From: CAWBUW01 sp963792075
GTDB taxonomy: Bacteria; Chloroflexota; Anaerolineae; Anaerolineales; UBA4823
DNA length: 64,000 bases
Direction: 5' to 3'
Assembly (NCBI GenBank): GCA_963792075.1
Contig: CAWBUW010000012.1
Span: forward strand, 744,001-808,000
Part shown: in pieces, positions 7,996-16,896 of the stretch
Layout: each line of letters begins with the position of its first letter
How positions within the stretch are numbered: position 1 is the stretch's first letter
Translations under genes and position numbers: made by a program
Notes under the pieces: model-generated
Told to the model about the DNA's origin: nothing
The model's input: only the letters and a program-made list of their open reading frames with translations
The model's database searches: none

Positions 7996-8761
7996 AGAAA
8001 TACTGTTAACTGAGCTCAAAAACGGGGTTCTGACTTTGAGGCTGAACCGCCCCAAGGCCAACGCCCTGAACCTGGAGCTGATTGCCGCGGTACATAAAGC
8101 GCTGCGTGAGGCCGGGCGCGATAGCCAGGTGCGTTGTGTGCTGCTCACCGGCACCGGGACGGTATTTAGCGCAGGACAGGACCTGAATGAAGTCCAGGCG
8201 GTTAAGGACCTGTCCTTTCGCCACCACCTGCTGCAATCGTACAACCCATTGGTTGTCCAAATTCGCCAGCTAGAAAAACCCATGTTGGCAGCCATCAATG
8301 GGCCGGTGGCAGGTGCTGCTTTGGGCCTGGCCCTGGCTTGTGACCTGCGCATCGCCGCCGATCATGCCCGTTTTGTGGTTGGGTTCCTGGGGATCGGGCT
8401 GGTTCCAGACTCGGCTGTGTCGTTATTCCTGCCGGCAATAATCGGGTTGGGACGCGCCACAGAATATGCTTTTTCCAACGAGCCGATCAGCGCCGAGCAA
8501 GCACTGGCCTGGGGAATGGTCAACCGGGTGGTACCGGCAGCGGAGCTGGATGAACGCGCCCACGAATGGGCAGAAAAACTTGCCCAGGGGCCAACCGGGG
8601 CCTTTGGGTTAGCGAAACGCGCTTTCAACAAGGCGATCTACCCTGACCTGGAACAGGTGCTGGATTACGAAGCCCACCTCCAGGACATTGCGGGGCACAC
8701 CGCGGACCACAAAGAAGGCGTGCAGGCCTTTCTGGAAAAACGCCCGCCGCGCTACCATTAA
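7988..8761 (+). CDS. Enoyl-CoA hydratase/isomerase family protein
   Basis: Encodes 257 residues of crotonase fold. Visible signatures are LRLNRPKANALN, the oxyanion-hole segment SAGQDLNEV and NGPVAGAALGLALACDLRIAA. In the second catalytic region, FLGIGLVPDSAVSLFLP replaces the usual Glu-bearing PEVNLG segment, with Asp at the end, as in PaaG/isomerase-like members. It may therefore be an isomerase or a phenylacetate-pathway-type enzyme; the substrate is not known. ATG at 7988 overlaps the upstream stop; ATG at 7970 is an in-frame alternative. Confidence 0.85.
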   Translation: MNEEILLTELKNGVLTLRLNRPKANALNLELIAAVHKALREAGRDSQVRCVLLTGTGTVFSAGQDLNEVQAVKDLSFRHHLLQSYNPLVVQIRQLEKPMLAAINGPVAGAALGLALACDLRIAADHARFVVGFLGIGLVPDSAVSLFLPAIIGLGRATEYAFSNEPISAEQALAWGMVNRVVPAAELDERAHEWAEKLAQGPTGAFGLAKRAFNKAIYPDLEQVLDYEAHLQDIAGHTADHKEGVQAFLEKRPPRYH

Positions 8762-8773
8762 TTATCAAGGAAA

Positions 8774-8825
8774 TGTGCACTTGCAGGGGTGGTGCTGCGC
8801 ATCACCCCTGCAAGTGCACATATTT
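8774..8825. terminator. Bidirectional terminator between convergent genes
   Basis: A 47-bp near-perfect palindrome (arms start TGTGCACTTGCAGGGGTG) followed by TATTTTT on the plus strand. It sits exactly between the convergent enoyl-CoA hydratase and rhomboid genes. Confidence 0.75.
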
Positions 8826-9608
8826 TTAACTGGAGCGGAAGAAGATCAGCAGAGCGGTAATCAATGCCAGCAGAAAGCCCAGTCCGGACGCGGTAAGCCA
8901 GGTCAGGCGTGGGCCACGCTGGTCCACGATCTCAAGATTTGGGAAAATACCTTCGACTTGCAACAGCGGGCCGGCAAACCAGGCAAACGCGGCACCTCCC
9001 AACGCGCCGCCAATATGACCCCAGTTGTCAATTTGCGGTACGGTGAAACCGATCAACAGGTTGATGGCGGCAATGCTGGCAATCTGGTTAAGCGCCCGGC
9101 TGGCTTGTCCGGCCAATAACTTCCGATTTTGGTAAAAGAAAACGCCTTCTGCAGCGAGCAAGCCAAAAATAGCCGTCGAAGAACCCAGCGATGGGTTGGG
9201 CGTGAAGGCAAATGAGGCCAGGTTCCCGGCCACTCCGCCGAGCAAGAAAAGCAACAGGAAGCGGAGATGGCCGTAACTGATCTCCAGGCCGCGGCCCAGG
9301 CTGTACAGCGCATACATGTTGAAAGCAATGTGAACCAGTGAGCCGTGCAGGAACATCGGTGTGACCAGACGCCACAGATGACCAGCCAGGATGCCTTCGT
9401 TAACCTTCATTCCCAACCCGGCCAGGAGATCGTATCCCAGCAAATACTCGCTGGCCATCTGGCCTATGAACACCAGGATACACACCGCGATCAGCGCATA
9501 AGTCACGCTGGGTGGGACCGAAGGAGCGTGCACTTTGATATATTGAGGCTGGGGTTGTTCTGGCGCTGGTTCAGCCGGCGCAGGGGGCAGAGAATAGGTG
9601 TCTGTCAT
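8826..9608 (-). CDS. Rhomboid family intramembrane serine protease
   Basis: Encodes 260 residues. After a proline-rich cytoplasmic tail (1-32) come about seven membrane segments. The GxSx motif is LGSSTAIFG with Ser144 as nucleophile, and the catalytic His is H198 in DNWGHIGG; HGSLVHIAFNMYAL is the conserved helix-2 region. Such enzymes cut transmembrane proteins within the membrane. The start overlaps the gmk stop (ATGA), so it is translated with gmk. Confidence 0.92.
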   Translation of the reverse strand: MTDTYSLPPAPAEPAPEQPQPQYIKVHAPSVPPSVTYALIAVCILVFIGQMASEYLLGYDLLAGLGMKVNEGILAGHLWRLVTPMFLHGSLVHIAFNMYALYSLGRGLEISYGHLRFLLLFLLGGVAGNLASFAFTPNPSLGSSTAIFGLLAAEGVFFYQNRKLLAGQASRALNQIASIAAINLLIGFTVPQIDNWGHIGGALGGAAFAWFAGPLLQVEGIFPNLEIVDQRGPRLTWLTASGLGFLLALITALLIFFRSS

Positions 9609-10225
9609 AGCTCGACCTTGCGCGGGTGTACCCGGTGATGCTCGGCCTGGATGATGGCCAGAATGGTGTTCACAGTCTCATCGAGACGGTTGGCCCGGTT
9701 GGGCACGATATAATCGAATTGGCTAATGCGCTTGAGTTCCTGGCGGCAGGTAGCGATACGCAGGCGGAGGTTATCGGCGCTCTCGGTGCTGCGCGCGGTC
9801 AGGCGGTCCACCATTTCCTGCTCGTTTTCCACGGTCAGGAAAATCAATAAAGCCTCGGGTGCCAGGCGACGGATAGTTTCGGCGCCCTGGACATCCACGC
9901 GCACCAACACATCCTTTCCGCTGTCCAAAGCTTTGCGGACTTGCTCTTTGGGAATACCTTTGTAATCGTTATATACCAAAGCATATTCGAGCAGTTTTTC
10001 TTTTTCGATCATCTCGGCAAATTCAGCATGCGAATAAAAGAAATAGTCCACCCCATTCACTTCGTTAGAGCGCGGAGCGCGCGTCGTCGCGGTGGTGATA
10101 TAGTGGAAAGGCAGTTGGCGCTCTTTGATCGCCAGGAGAACGCTATCTTTCCCCACACCGGAAGGGCCAGAAATAACGATCAGGAGGGGCAGGCTGGGAT
10201 TGGGGTAAAATTCGTTGTGTGTCAT
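9605..10225 (-). CDS. gmk: Guanylate kinase
   Basis: Encodes 206 residues. It phosphorylates GMP and dGMP with ATP. The P-loop is GPSGVGKDS (20-28), followed by the GMP-binding TTRAPRSNEVNGVDYFF region, the LLEYALVYNDYKG segment and VRVDVQGA. Length and order are typical. Upstream it is divergent from fmdB with about 60 bp between; downstream it overlaps the rhomboid gene. Confidence 0.95.
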   Translation of the reverse strand: MTHNEFYPNPSLPLLIVISGPSGVGKDSVLLAIKERQLPFHYITTATTRAPRSNEVNGVDYFFYSHAEFAEMIEKEKLLEYALVYNDYKGIPKEQVRKALDSGKDVLVRVDVQGAETIRRLAPEALLIFLTVENEQEMVDRLTARSTESADNLRLRIATCRQELKRISQFDYIVPNRANRLDETVNTILAIIQAEHHRVHPRKVEL

Positions 10226-10286
10226 CGCAATCTCCTCTTACACCGATTATAATTGCTTGCCAGATAATTTGACGGGAGAAATTGAT

Positions 10287-10685
10287 ATGCCACTTTATCC
10301 TTACCGCTGCCTGAAGTGTAAACGCCGGTTTGACGTGTTCTTAAGCTATGCAGAATACGGCCAAAAAACCATTCGCTGCCCGCACTGTGCCAGCGACCAG
10401 GTGCAGCGCAAAATTACGCGGGTACGCGTGGCGCGCTCTGAAGAAAGCCGCCTGGATGATTTCAGCGGCATGGCTGAGATGGAGGGGTTGGAAGACGATC
10501 CGCGTGCCCTGGGCAAAGTAATGCGCAAAATGAGCCACGAGATGGGCGAAGACCTGGGCCCCGAGTTTGGCGAAGTGGTTAACCGCCTGGAATCCGGCCA
10601 GAGCCCGGAAGATATTGAAAAAGCGATGCCCGACCTGGGAAGTGAAGACGGGGGCGGGTTGGCCGGTGGGATGGACGATTTCTAA
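10287..10685 (+). CDS. FmdB family zinc-ribbon protein
   Basis: Encodes 132 residues. The N-terminal zinc ribbon has CxxC pairs C8/C11 and C31/C34 (MPLYPYRCLKC ... RCPHC), as in the FmdB/CxxC_CXXC_SSSS family. The acidic tail ends in a Gly-rich GGGLAGGMDDF. The role is uncertain; named members are putative regulators. ATG is chosen by GGGAG upstream and by the conserved MPLYPY beginning. It converges on tmk with only 6 bp between the stops. Confidence 0.85.
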   Translation: MPLYPYRCLKCKRRFDVFLSYAEYGQKTIRCPHCASDQVQRKITRVRVARSEESRLDDFSGMAEMEGLEDDPRALGKVMRKMSHEMGEDLGPEFGEVVNRLESGQSPEDIEKAMPDLGSEDGGGLAGGMDDF

Positions 10686-10691
10686 TCAATT

Positions 10692-11330
10692 CTAGGGTTC
10701 TTGCTGCGCAGCCAGGCGGGCCGAGATGGCCTGCCACACCTGCCGCTGGACATCCGGGATGGATTGGGAGGCGTCAATGATGGCCCAACGCCGCGGCTCG
10801 GCGGCAGCCAGGGTGAGATAACCCTGGCGCACACGCTCGTAGAAGGCCAGGTCGAGTGAGTCCAGCCGGTTGACATCCCCCACCTTGGAACGGCGGCGCA
10901 ATCCTTCCACCACATCCATATCGAAGAGCAAAGTCAGGTCCGGGACCAGGCCGCCGGTGGCATAATCGATGATCTTCCGCAGCTCTACCAGATCCGTCTG
11001 GCGACCATAGCCCTGGTAGGCGAGGGTAAAATCGGCGTAGCGGTCACACAACACGATCCCACCGCGCTGGAGGTGAGGCCGGATCACCTGTTCCACGTGC
11101 TGGGCACGGGCTGCCTGGAAGAGCAGGATCTCGGTGCGCGGGTGCATCTCTGTGTTTTTTAGATCCAGGATCACCGAACGGATCTGCTCTACGATGGGCG
11201 TGCCGCCCGGCTCGCGCGTTGTAACCACGGCGTAGCCCTGTTGGCGCAGGGACTCGGCCAGCGGGGGGATTTGGGAGGTCTTTCCGCTGCCCTCAGAGCC
11301 TTCAAAGGTGATGAACATGCCCGGTTGCAT
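10692..11330 (-). CDS. tmk: Thymidylate kinase
   Basis: Encodes 212 residues. It phosphorylates dTMP to dTDP. The P-loop is GSEGSGKT (11-18), followed by TREPGGTPIVEQIR, LLFQAARAQHVEQVI, the CDRYADFTLAYQGYGR segment and a Leu-rich lid. ATG overlaps the stop of the upstream ATPase (TGATG), so it is coupled; MFITF four residues later is an alternative start. It is the last gene of the pdxS operon. Confidence 0.95.
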   Translation of the reverse strand: MQPGMFITFEGSEGSGKTSQIPPLAESLRQQGYAVVTTREPGGTPIVEQIRSVILDLKNTEMHPRTEILLFQAARAQHVEQVIRPHLQRGGIVLCDRYADFTLAYQGYGRQTDLVELRKIIDYATGGLVPDLTLLFDMDVVEGLRRRSKVGDVNRLDSLDLAFYERVRQGYLTLAAAEPRRWAIIDASQSIPDVQRQVWQAISARLAAQQEP

Positions 11331-12955
11331 CAGTCGCGATAAATGCGCACACGGCGCGAGGGTTCTTTGCCATAGGAATGCGATGTCAGGTTGGCCTGGC
11401 GTGCCATCTGATGCTGCTGGCGGCGGATGTAAGAGGAGGCTGGGGGCAACTCGACATAGCGTTCCCCGTTAAGCACCACATCGATAGCCGCCTGGGTTTC
11501 CTCCAATGCAGGCTCAAGGGAGCGGTCATCCACCAGGTCAACCTGCAGATTGAACAACTCGCTGAGGAACTGCTGCATCTGGTTGATCGTATTGGAGCGC
11601 AGTACGTAAACGGGCACACCGCGGTTCTCTGCCTCCACCAGGGGACGCTGGCGCTTGCGGAAGTAGGAACGCAGCGTGACCAGGATTTCGCCTTCTTCAG
11701 GATGGTTGACAACCACGACCGGAACACTCAAGCGCCGGGCAGCCTGGATCAAACGGTTGCGAGCCACGCCGTAAGGGTAGACTCGCATCGTAGGCAGGTC
11801 CGTGTGGAGCGGCTCTGCTCCGGGTTCGTATTCTGCGCTGACGCTTGTACGTGCGGGATTCGGCCGTCGAGCATCGTAGGCGGGACGCGAGACATCCAAC
11901 CCACCGTTGAATTGGCGCCGAGTACCGGCGCTGGATGACTGCGAACGGGCCGGAGGGGACGCTTTTTCAATGCGGATATTCCCTTTTTCGTCGGTGTAGC
12001 GGATCTCCGGTGGAAACGGCAGGCCCCGCAGCAGGGCATCTACCGATGCGGCTACGTCCAGGTGCACAGCCAGGCGCTCGCGGGTCTGGATTTCGATCAA
12101 CACATCGAAAGTAGGCGGGGAGCGGCGTTCCAAAACCGTTTTCTGAGTCCCCCGGCGGCGAGCTTCCTCATCGGACAGAGTCACCAACTCGATGCCGCCC
12201 ACCAGGTCTGAAAGGGTAGGGTTGAGCAGCAAGTTCTCGAGCGTGTTGCCATGCGCAGTGCCGATCAACTGCACGCCGCGCTCGGCGATGGTACGCGCTG
12301 CGGCAGCTTCCAGCTCGCGCCCGATTTCATCGATGACGATGGCCTCGGGGTTATGGTTTTCAACTGCTTCGATCATCACCTCATGTTGTAGCGAAGGCTG
12401 GGCCACCTGCATGCGGCGGGCGCGGCCGACAGCCGGATGAGGCACATCACCATCGCCGCCGATTTCATTGGAGGTATCCACGATCACTACGCGCTTACTT
12501 TCGGCCAGGATGCGCGCGGCTTCCCGCAGCATGGTCGTCTTCCCTACACCAGGACGACCCAGCAAGAGCAGGCTCTTGCCGCTCTCGATCAGGTCTTTGA
12601 TGATGTCGGTCGTGCCATACACCGCACGGCCTACGCGGCAGGTCAGGCCAACGATGTGAGACCGGCGGTTGCGGATGGCAGAGATGCGGTGCAGCGTGCG
12701 CTCCAGGCCGGCGCGGTTATCCGCGTCAAAATCGCCAATACGGTCTACCACATTCTGGATATCGGCATGGCTGGTCTCAGCGTCGCTTAGAGGCATCTCG
12801 CCATCCAGGAAGCGGGCAGTTGGTACGCGGCCCAGGTCCAGGATCACCTCCAGCAGCTCATCGGAACGGCCCATGGTGAGGAGGGCGTGGGTGATTTGCG
12901 GGGGCAGCACCCCCAACATCGCATCCAGGTTATCCGTAATTCGTTTCCCTGTCAT
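11330..12955 (-). CDS. R3H domain-containing AAA ATPase (SpoIIIAA/Ycf45-like)
   Basis: Encodes 541 residues. The N-terminal part (about 1-300) is a SpoIIIAA-like ATPase with Walker A GRPGVGKT (133-140) and Walker B EAIVIDEIG near 210. A linker of low complexity (about 330-380) leads to a C-terminal R3H-type nucleic-acid-binding region (EETQAAIDVVLNG to RRVRIYRD). The family is found in cyanobacteria, plastids (Ycf45) and other bacteria; its role is not established, probably nucleic-acid-linked. Located between an unknown gene and tmk. Confidence 0.85.
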   Translation of the reverse strand: MTGKRITDNLDAMLGVLPPQITHALLTMGRSDELLEVILDLGRVPTARFLDGEMPLSDAETSHADIQNVVDRIGDFDADNRAGLERTLHRISAIRNRRSHIVGLTCRVGRAVYGTTDIIKDLIESGKSLLLLGRPGVGKTTMLREAARILAESKRVVIVDTSNEIGGDGDVPHPAVGRARRMQVAQPSLQHEVMIEAVENHNPEAIVIDEIGRELEAAAARTIAERGVQLIGTAHGNTLENLLLNPTLSDLVGGIELVTLSDEEARRRGTQKTVLERRSPPTFDVLIEIQTRERLAVHLDVAASVDALLRGLPFPPEIRYTDEKGNIRIEKASPPARSQSSSAGTRRQFNGGLDVSRPAYDARRPNPARTSVSAEYEPGAEPLHTDLPTMRVYPYGVARNRLIQAARRLSVPVVVVNHPEEGEILVTLRSYFRKRQRPLVEAENRGVPVYVLRSNTINQMQQFLSELFNLQVDLVDDRSLEPALEETQAAIDVVLNGERYVELPPASSYIRRQQHQMARQANLTSHSYGKEPSRRVRIYRD

Positions 12956-12968
12956 AATTTTCTGCTTC

Positions 12969-13898
12969 TCAACGTATAACGGGCAAGGTGGGTTCTGCAG
13001 TTTTGTTATTCATAACAACCACCGAGTTGGTAACCATCTGGCGGCGAGCTAACGCAAGGTGACGGACCAACACCGCCTGCGGCGGGCCAGGCTCTGCACC
13101 CAGGCGCTCGATCACCGGCTCCAGCCAGGATTGGTAAGTACGCACGCAAAGATACACCGGGCGTGCATTCCGGTTGGGGGGATTGCGCAGCGTACGGATC
13201 AAGGGTTCTGCGATAGCTTCCCCATCCGGGTGAACAAAGGGCTGCACCCAGACGCCGCGTGCTCCGTAACGGATATCCACGTAAACAAGAAGTTCATTCC
13301 CACGATAAAAAACTAATCCCTGTAACCGGTTGGAGAAGGGAGGCTCGACCTGCTGGACGAGACCAGGGACAAGGTTGGCGTACAAAAACCGGATCGCAGC
13401 CGTATCCTGGATGGCATCAACACGGCGCAAACCTGGCAAGACCTGCCCGGCCAGTGAGCTGCCCAAGCGCCACACACGCTGGCGCGCATAGACCCCAAAA
13501 CCGACCTGGCGCAGGCGTTCATACAGGGGGTCTTCGCTTTCAACCTCCGCCACGATCTGCATGCCCCCCCGCTCTCCAATCTGTTCCTCCATGGCTTCGA
13601 TAATGCCGGCCAGGTACAGCACAGGCACAGGTTCGCGCGGAGCGATGAAAGATAAGCGGGCCGAGCTCTTGCCAGAATTATGGATCACCTGGCCAATCAG
13701 CGGAACAGGATCTACCGCCTTATCCTGAGCCAAAAAGGTGAAGATACCGGTGGCAGACGAGACAGAGGAAAGTAAAGCCCTGGCAGGCGCGAAGACAGGC
13801 CCACTGGTCAGCACCAGAGCACTGTCAAGGAACAAGCACCGCGTGCGGAAACCATGCAGGACAAGCAGGTCCCGCCAGTCGAAAGGCCGCACTTTCAT
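12969..13898 (-). CDS. Hypothetical protein, possibly GNAT-like
   Basis: Encodes 309 residues. Two halves each resemble an acyl-CoA N-acyltransferase-type arrangement (LYLAGIIEAMEEQIGERGG and PLYERLRQVGFGVYARQRVWRL in the first), but no clear acetyl-CoA loop is visible, so function is not assigned. ATG at 13898 is chosen, preceded by GAGGAG about 11 nt upstream; a TTG at 13907 is in frame. It is in the pdxT to tmk run. Confidence 0.55.
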   Translation of the reverse strand: MKVRPFDWRDLLVLHGFRTRCLFLDSALVLTSGPVFAPARALLSSVSSATGIFTFLAQDKAVDPVPLIGQVIHNSGKSSARLSFIAPREPVPVLYLAGIIEAMEEQIGERGGMQIVAEVESEDPLYERLRQVGFGVYARQRVWRLGSSLAGQVLPGLRRVDAIQDTAAIRFLYANLVPGLVQQVEPPFSNRLQGLVFYRGNELLVYVDIRYGARGVWVQPFVHPDGEAIAEPLIRTLRNPPNRNARPVYLCVRTYQSWLEPVIERLGAEPGPPQAVLVRHLALARRQMVTNSVVVMNNKTAEPTLPVIR

Positions 13899-13931
13899 TC
13901 CAGGCAATACTCCTCTTCTACAAAAACCGGC

Positions 13932-14513
13932 TCAACCGCTGGCCATGTGCAAGAAAAAGCGGTGGAAACGATCATCTCCCGTCAACTCCGGATGAAAGGA
14001 GGTTGCCAGCAGCCTCCCCTGGCGAGCTGCTACGATGCGACCATCTGCAAGCTGGACCAGCGGGCGGGCTGTGCCATAGACGGCTTTGATCAGCGGCGCA
14101 CGGATAAAAATCCCAGGGAAAGGCGCCGGCGAGAGGCCGGCCTCAGCCAGGGCAGGGATGTCCAGCATCGTCTCAAAGCTATCCACCTGGCGGCCAAAGG
14201 CATTACGCACAACGGTAATATCCATTAGCTTGAGCAGCGGTTGGTCGCGCAGGGCATTTTTTGAGATGAAGATGGCACCAGCGCAGGTTCCCCAGATGGC
14301 CTTTTTCAGGCTCAATTGTTGGATGGGTTCCAGCAGTTGGTAATGTACAGCCAGCTTGCCGATTGTGGTGGACTCGCCGCCTGGGATGATCAACCCATCC
14401 AGGTCAGCCAGGTGCGCCGGCAAGCGCACCTCCACCGGCTCAACCGCCAGGCGGCGCAACATCAAGATATGTTCGGCGAAGTCGCCCTGGAGGGCGAGGA
14501 CACCTATTTTCAT
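13932..14513 (-). CDS. pdxT: Pyridoxal 5'-phosphate synthase glutaminase subunit PdxT
   Basis: Encodes 193 residues. A class I glutaminase that supplies ammonia to PdxS. Motifs are GVLALQGDFAEH, PGGEST (44-49), the nucleophile Cys77 in GTCAGAI, and the His174/Glu176 pair in SFHPEL. It follows pdxS by about 100 bp. Confidence 0.96.
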   Translation of the reverse strand: MKIGVLALQGDFAEHILMLRRLAVEPVEVRLPAHLADLDGLIIPGGESTTIGKLAVHYQLLEPIQQLSLKKAIWGTCAGAIFISKNALRDQPLLKLMDITVVRNAFGRQVDSFETMLDIPALAEAGLSPAPFPGIFIRAPLIKAVYGTARPLVQLADGRIVAARQGRLLATSFHPELTGDDRFHRFFLHMASG

Positions 14514-14616
14514 ACAGCTCCTAACTCTGGCACCTCAGGTGCATACAAAAACCAGCGCAGCATGGAAGGAGCACCTGCGGTTCGTCCCGATATAAGACCA
14601 GAAGGCTGTTCGCAAT

Positions 14617-15504
14617 CTACCAGCCGCGCGTCGCGATCCGGTCGCCTTCAGGGATAGAAGAAATCTGGCGCCCGACCATGGGCTCGCCCAGGTTCCGGCT
14701 GACCTCCGCCAGGATATAGGGGTCCTGGTAATGGGTGACCGCTTTGACGATGGCCGCGGCCCGCTTGGCAGGGTCGCCAGATTTAAAGATGCCTGAACCG
14801 ACGAAGACGCCATCCACGCCCAACTGCATCATCAACGCTGCGTCGGCCGGGGTAGCCACGCCACCCGCAGCAAAGTTGACCACCGACAACCGACCCAGGA
14901 GACGGGTTTCGGCCACGAGCTCATACGGAGCGCCAATCTCCTTGGCATACGCCATCAACTCTTCTTCCGGCATGTTCTGCAGGCGGCGAATTTCGCCCAG
15001 CACGGCACGAGCATGGCGGACGGCTTCAACCACATCGCCGGTGCCAGCCTCACCCTTCGTGCGGATCATCGCCGCGCCTTCGCCGATGCGCCGGAGCGCT
15101 TCACCGAGGTTGCGGCAGCCACACACAAACGGAACCTTAAAGGCATGTTTGTTGATGTGGTGGGCCTCATCTGCCGGGGTGAGCACTTCAGACTCGTCAA
15201 TATAGTCAACACCGATGGCTTCAAGGATTTGGGCTTCGACGAAATGGCCAATCCGGCATTTTGCCATCACCGGGATGGTGACCGCATCCATGATCTGTAA
15301 GATGAGCTCGGGATCGCTCATCCGCGCCACGCCACCATCGGCGCGGATATCTGCGGGAACGCGTTCCAAAGCCATGACGGCGCAAGCGCCAGCTTCTTCA
15401 GCGATACGGGCATGTTCGGGCGTAACGACGTCCATGATCACGCCGCCTTTGAGCATCTGGGCGTGGCCTTTCTTTACCGTGAAAGATCCTACCTGTGCAT
15501 CCAT
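14617..15504 (-). CDS. pdxS: Pyridoxal 5'-phosphate synthase lyase subunit PdxS
   Basis: Encodes 295 residues, the full family length. It makes PLP from ribose 5-phosphate, glyceraldehyde 3-phosphate and ammonia from PdxT. The first Schiff-base lysine is K82 in PVMAKCRIGHF; the phosphate-binding RTKGEAGTGD and the late FVGSGIFKS are present. The ATG follows TTGGAGGTG. A minus-strand TAGAAT about 45 bp upstream may be its -10. Heads a run to tmk. Confidence 0.97.
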   Translation of the reverse strand: MDAQVGSFTVKKGHAQMLKGGVIMDVVTPEHARIAEEAGACAVMALERVPADIRADGGVARMSDPELILQIMDAVTIPVMAKCRIGHFVEAQILEAIGVDYIDESEVLTPADEAHHINKHAFKVPFVCGCRNLGEALRRIGEGAAMIRTKGEAGTGDVVEAVRHARAVLGEIRRLQNMPEEELMAYAKEIGAPYELVAETRLLGRLSVVNFAAGGVATPADAALMMQLGVDGVFVGSGIFKSGDPAKRAAAIVKAVTHYQDPYILAEVSRNLGEPMVGRQISSIPEGDRIATRGW

Positions 15505-15596
15505 TTCAACACCTCCAACAAGAAATTCGCATTACGCATTAACATTCTACCATGCTGGAAGACGTTTGGATGGAGTGAAAAATGAGGTTCATTGGG

Positions 15597-15626
15597 AGTT
15601 GCCGTGACAAAGGGCAGATGTGGGGT
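15597..15626 (+). repeat. Half copy of the TTGCCGTGG hairpin repeat
   Basis: About 24 of 30 bases match one arm of the hairpin at 30059-30142 (AGTTGCCGTG, AGGGC and TGTGGGGT in the same order). No partner arm is nearby. Confidence 0.5.
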
Positions 15627-15635
15627 TTGGGTCTC

Positions 15636-15663
15636 TTGCCCTTAAGCAAAAGCGGGATAAAAT
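15636..15663 (+). promoter_or_regulatory. Candidate promoter for the adenosine-specific kinase
   Basis: TTGCCC (15636-15641), a 16-bp spacer and TAAAAT (15658-15663), 50 bp before the ATG. Confidence 0.45.
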
Positions 15664-15713
15664 GATAGAGAACAGCCTCACCCTATACTTTTTCGCGAAG
15701 GAGAGTGTTACCG

Positions 15714-16199
15714 ATGCAACTGAGCAGTGTGAAAATTGAAAAACCAGAAGAGATCAACTTCATCCTCGGGCAGTCACATTTTATAAAAACCGTGGAAGAC
15801 ATCCACGAGGTTTTGGTGAACACGGCGCCCGGGATCAAGTTTGGGCTGGCTTTTTGTGAGGCTTCCGGAGCTCGCCTGGTGCGCTGGAGCGGAACAGACG
15901 CCGAGATGGTGGAGCTGGCGCGTAAGAACGCGCAGGCGATCGGGGCAGGACACAGCTTCATCCTGTTCCTCGGCAGCGGCTATTATCCCATCAACGTGTT
16001 GAACGGCATCAAACAGGTGCCCGAGGTATGCCACATTTTCTGCGCCACAGCCAACCCGGTAGAAGTGATTCTGGCCGAAAGCGAGCTTGGGCGGGGGATC
16101 CTGGGTGTGATTGACGGCCAATCGCCGCTGGGCGTGGAAGACGAAGCTGGGATTGCGTGGCGCACGGGCTTCTTACGTAAAATCGGATACAAATTTTAA
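15714..16199 (+). CDS. Adenosine-specific kinase (PF04008-type)
   Basis: Encodes 161 residues matching the small archaeal/bacterial family once shown for a Pyrobaculum member to bind and phosphorylate adenosine. Conserved stretches are VKIEKPEEINFILGQSHFIK, PGIKFGLAFCEASG, the hydrophobic GAGHSFILFL, and PEVCHIFCATANPVEVI. The beginning at 15714 fits the family start. Its end overlaps the 3' end of the convergent response regulator by 4 bp. Confidence 0.85.
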   Translation: MQLSSVKIEKPEEINFILGQSHFIKTVEDIHEVLVNTAPGIKFGLAFCEASGARLVRWSGTDAEMVELARKNAQAIGAGHSFILFLGSGYYPINVLNGIKQVPEVCHIFCATANPVEVILAESELGRGILGVIDGQSPLGVEDEAGIAWRTGFLRKIGYKF

Positions 16200-16894
16200 T
16201 TATCAGGCCGGAAGCGGTAGCCTACGCCTGGCTCGGTCACAATAAAGATCGGACGGGTCGGGTCAGGTTCTATTTTGCGACGCAGGTTGCTGATGTTGAC
16301 CCGTAATAAGTGGGATTCGTTTTCCCCGTATCCAAGGCCCCACACCTTGCGGATAATCTGCAAATGGGTCAGCACCTTGCCTGCACTCTGAGCAAGCACT
16401 TTCAGAATATCGTATTCGGTGGGTGTCAGGGCCAGTTCTTTCCCCGCCAACGAGACGACACGGCGAGCAAAATCAAGCTGCAAATCACCCACACTCAACA
16501 CCGGTTCGCCAGGCGAAGTGGGAGCCGCACGCCGTAGCACCCCACGCATGCGCGCCATCAATTCTCCAATTCCGAACGGCTTGGTCAGGTAATCATCCGC
16601 GCCAGCATCCAGAGCGGCGATCTTATCTTTTTCCTGGTCTCGTACCGAGAGAATGATCACCGGCACAGTAGACCATTCGCGCAGTTTGCGAATCACATCG
16701 AGGCCATCCGCATCCGGCAAACCCAGATCCAGGAATACCACATCCGGGCGTTGTTCGGCGACTACTGCTAAGGCCTCGGCACCGCTGGCTGCTTCGAACA
16801 TTTCATAACCGTGTGTCGAAAGCGAAGCGCGCAAGAAACGCCGGATCGCCCGTTCATCATCCACAACCAACACCCGCAAACTTTTTTCCACCAT
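16196..16894 (-). CDS. OmpR/KdpE-family response regulator
   Basis: Encodes 232 residues. The receiver domain has the acidic pair in VVDDERA, the phosphoacceptor D56 in VFLDLGLPDADG, and a conserved Lys in DYLTKPF. The winged-helix domain (about 130-230) includes ALTPTEYDILKVLAQSAGKV and LLRVNISNLRRKIEPDP, which is most like KdpE. It starts 3 bp after the stop of its kinase. No kdpFABC genes are in the window; the adjacent K+ transporter is a plausible target (inference). Confidence 0.9.
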   Translation of the reverse strand: MVEKSLRVLVVDDERAIRRFLRASLSTHGYEMFEAASGAEALAVVAEQRPDVVFLDLGLPDADGLDVIRKLREWSTVPVIILSVRDQEKDKIAALDAGADDYLTKPFGIGELMARMRGVLRRAAPTSPGEPVLSVGDLQLDFARRVVSLAGKELALTPTEYDILKVLAQSAGKVLTHLQIIRKVWGLGYGENESHLLRVNISNLRRKIEPDPTRPIFIVTEPGVGYRFRPDN

Positions 16895-16896
16895 GT

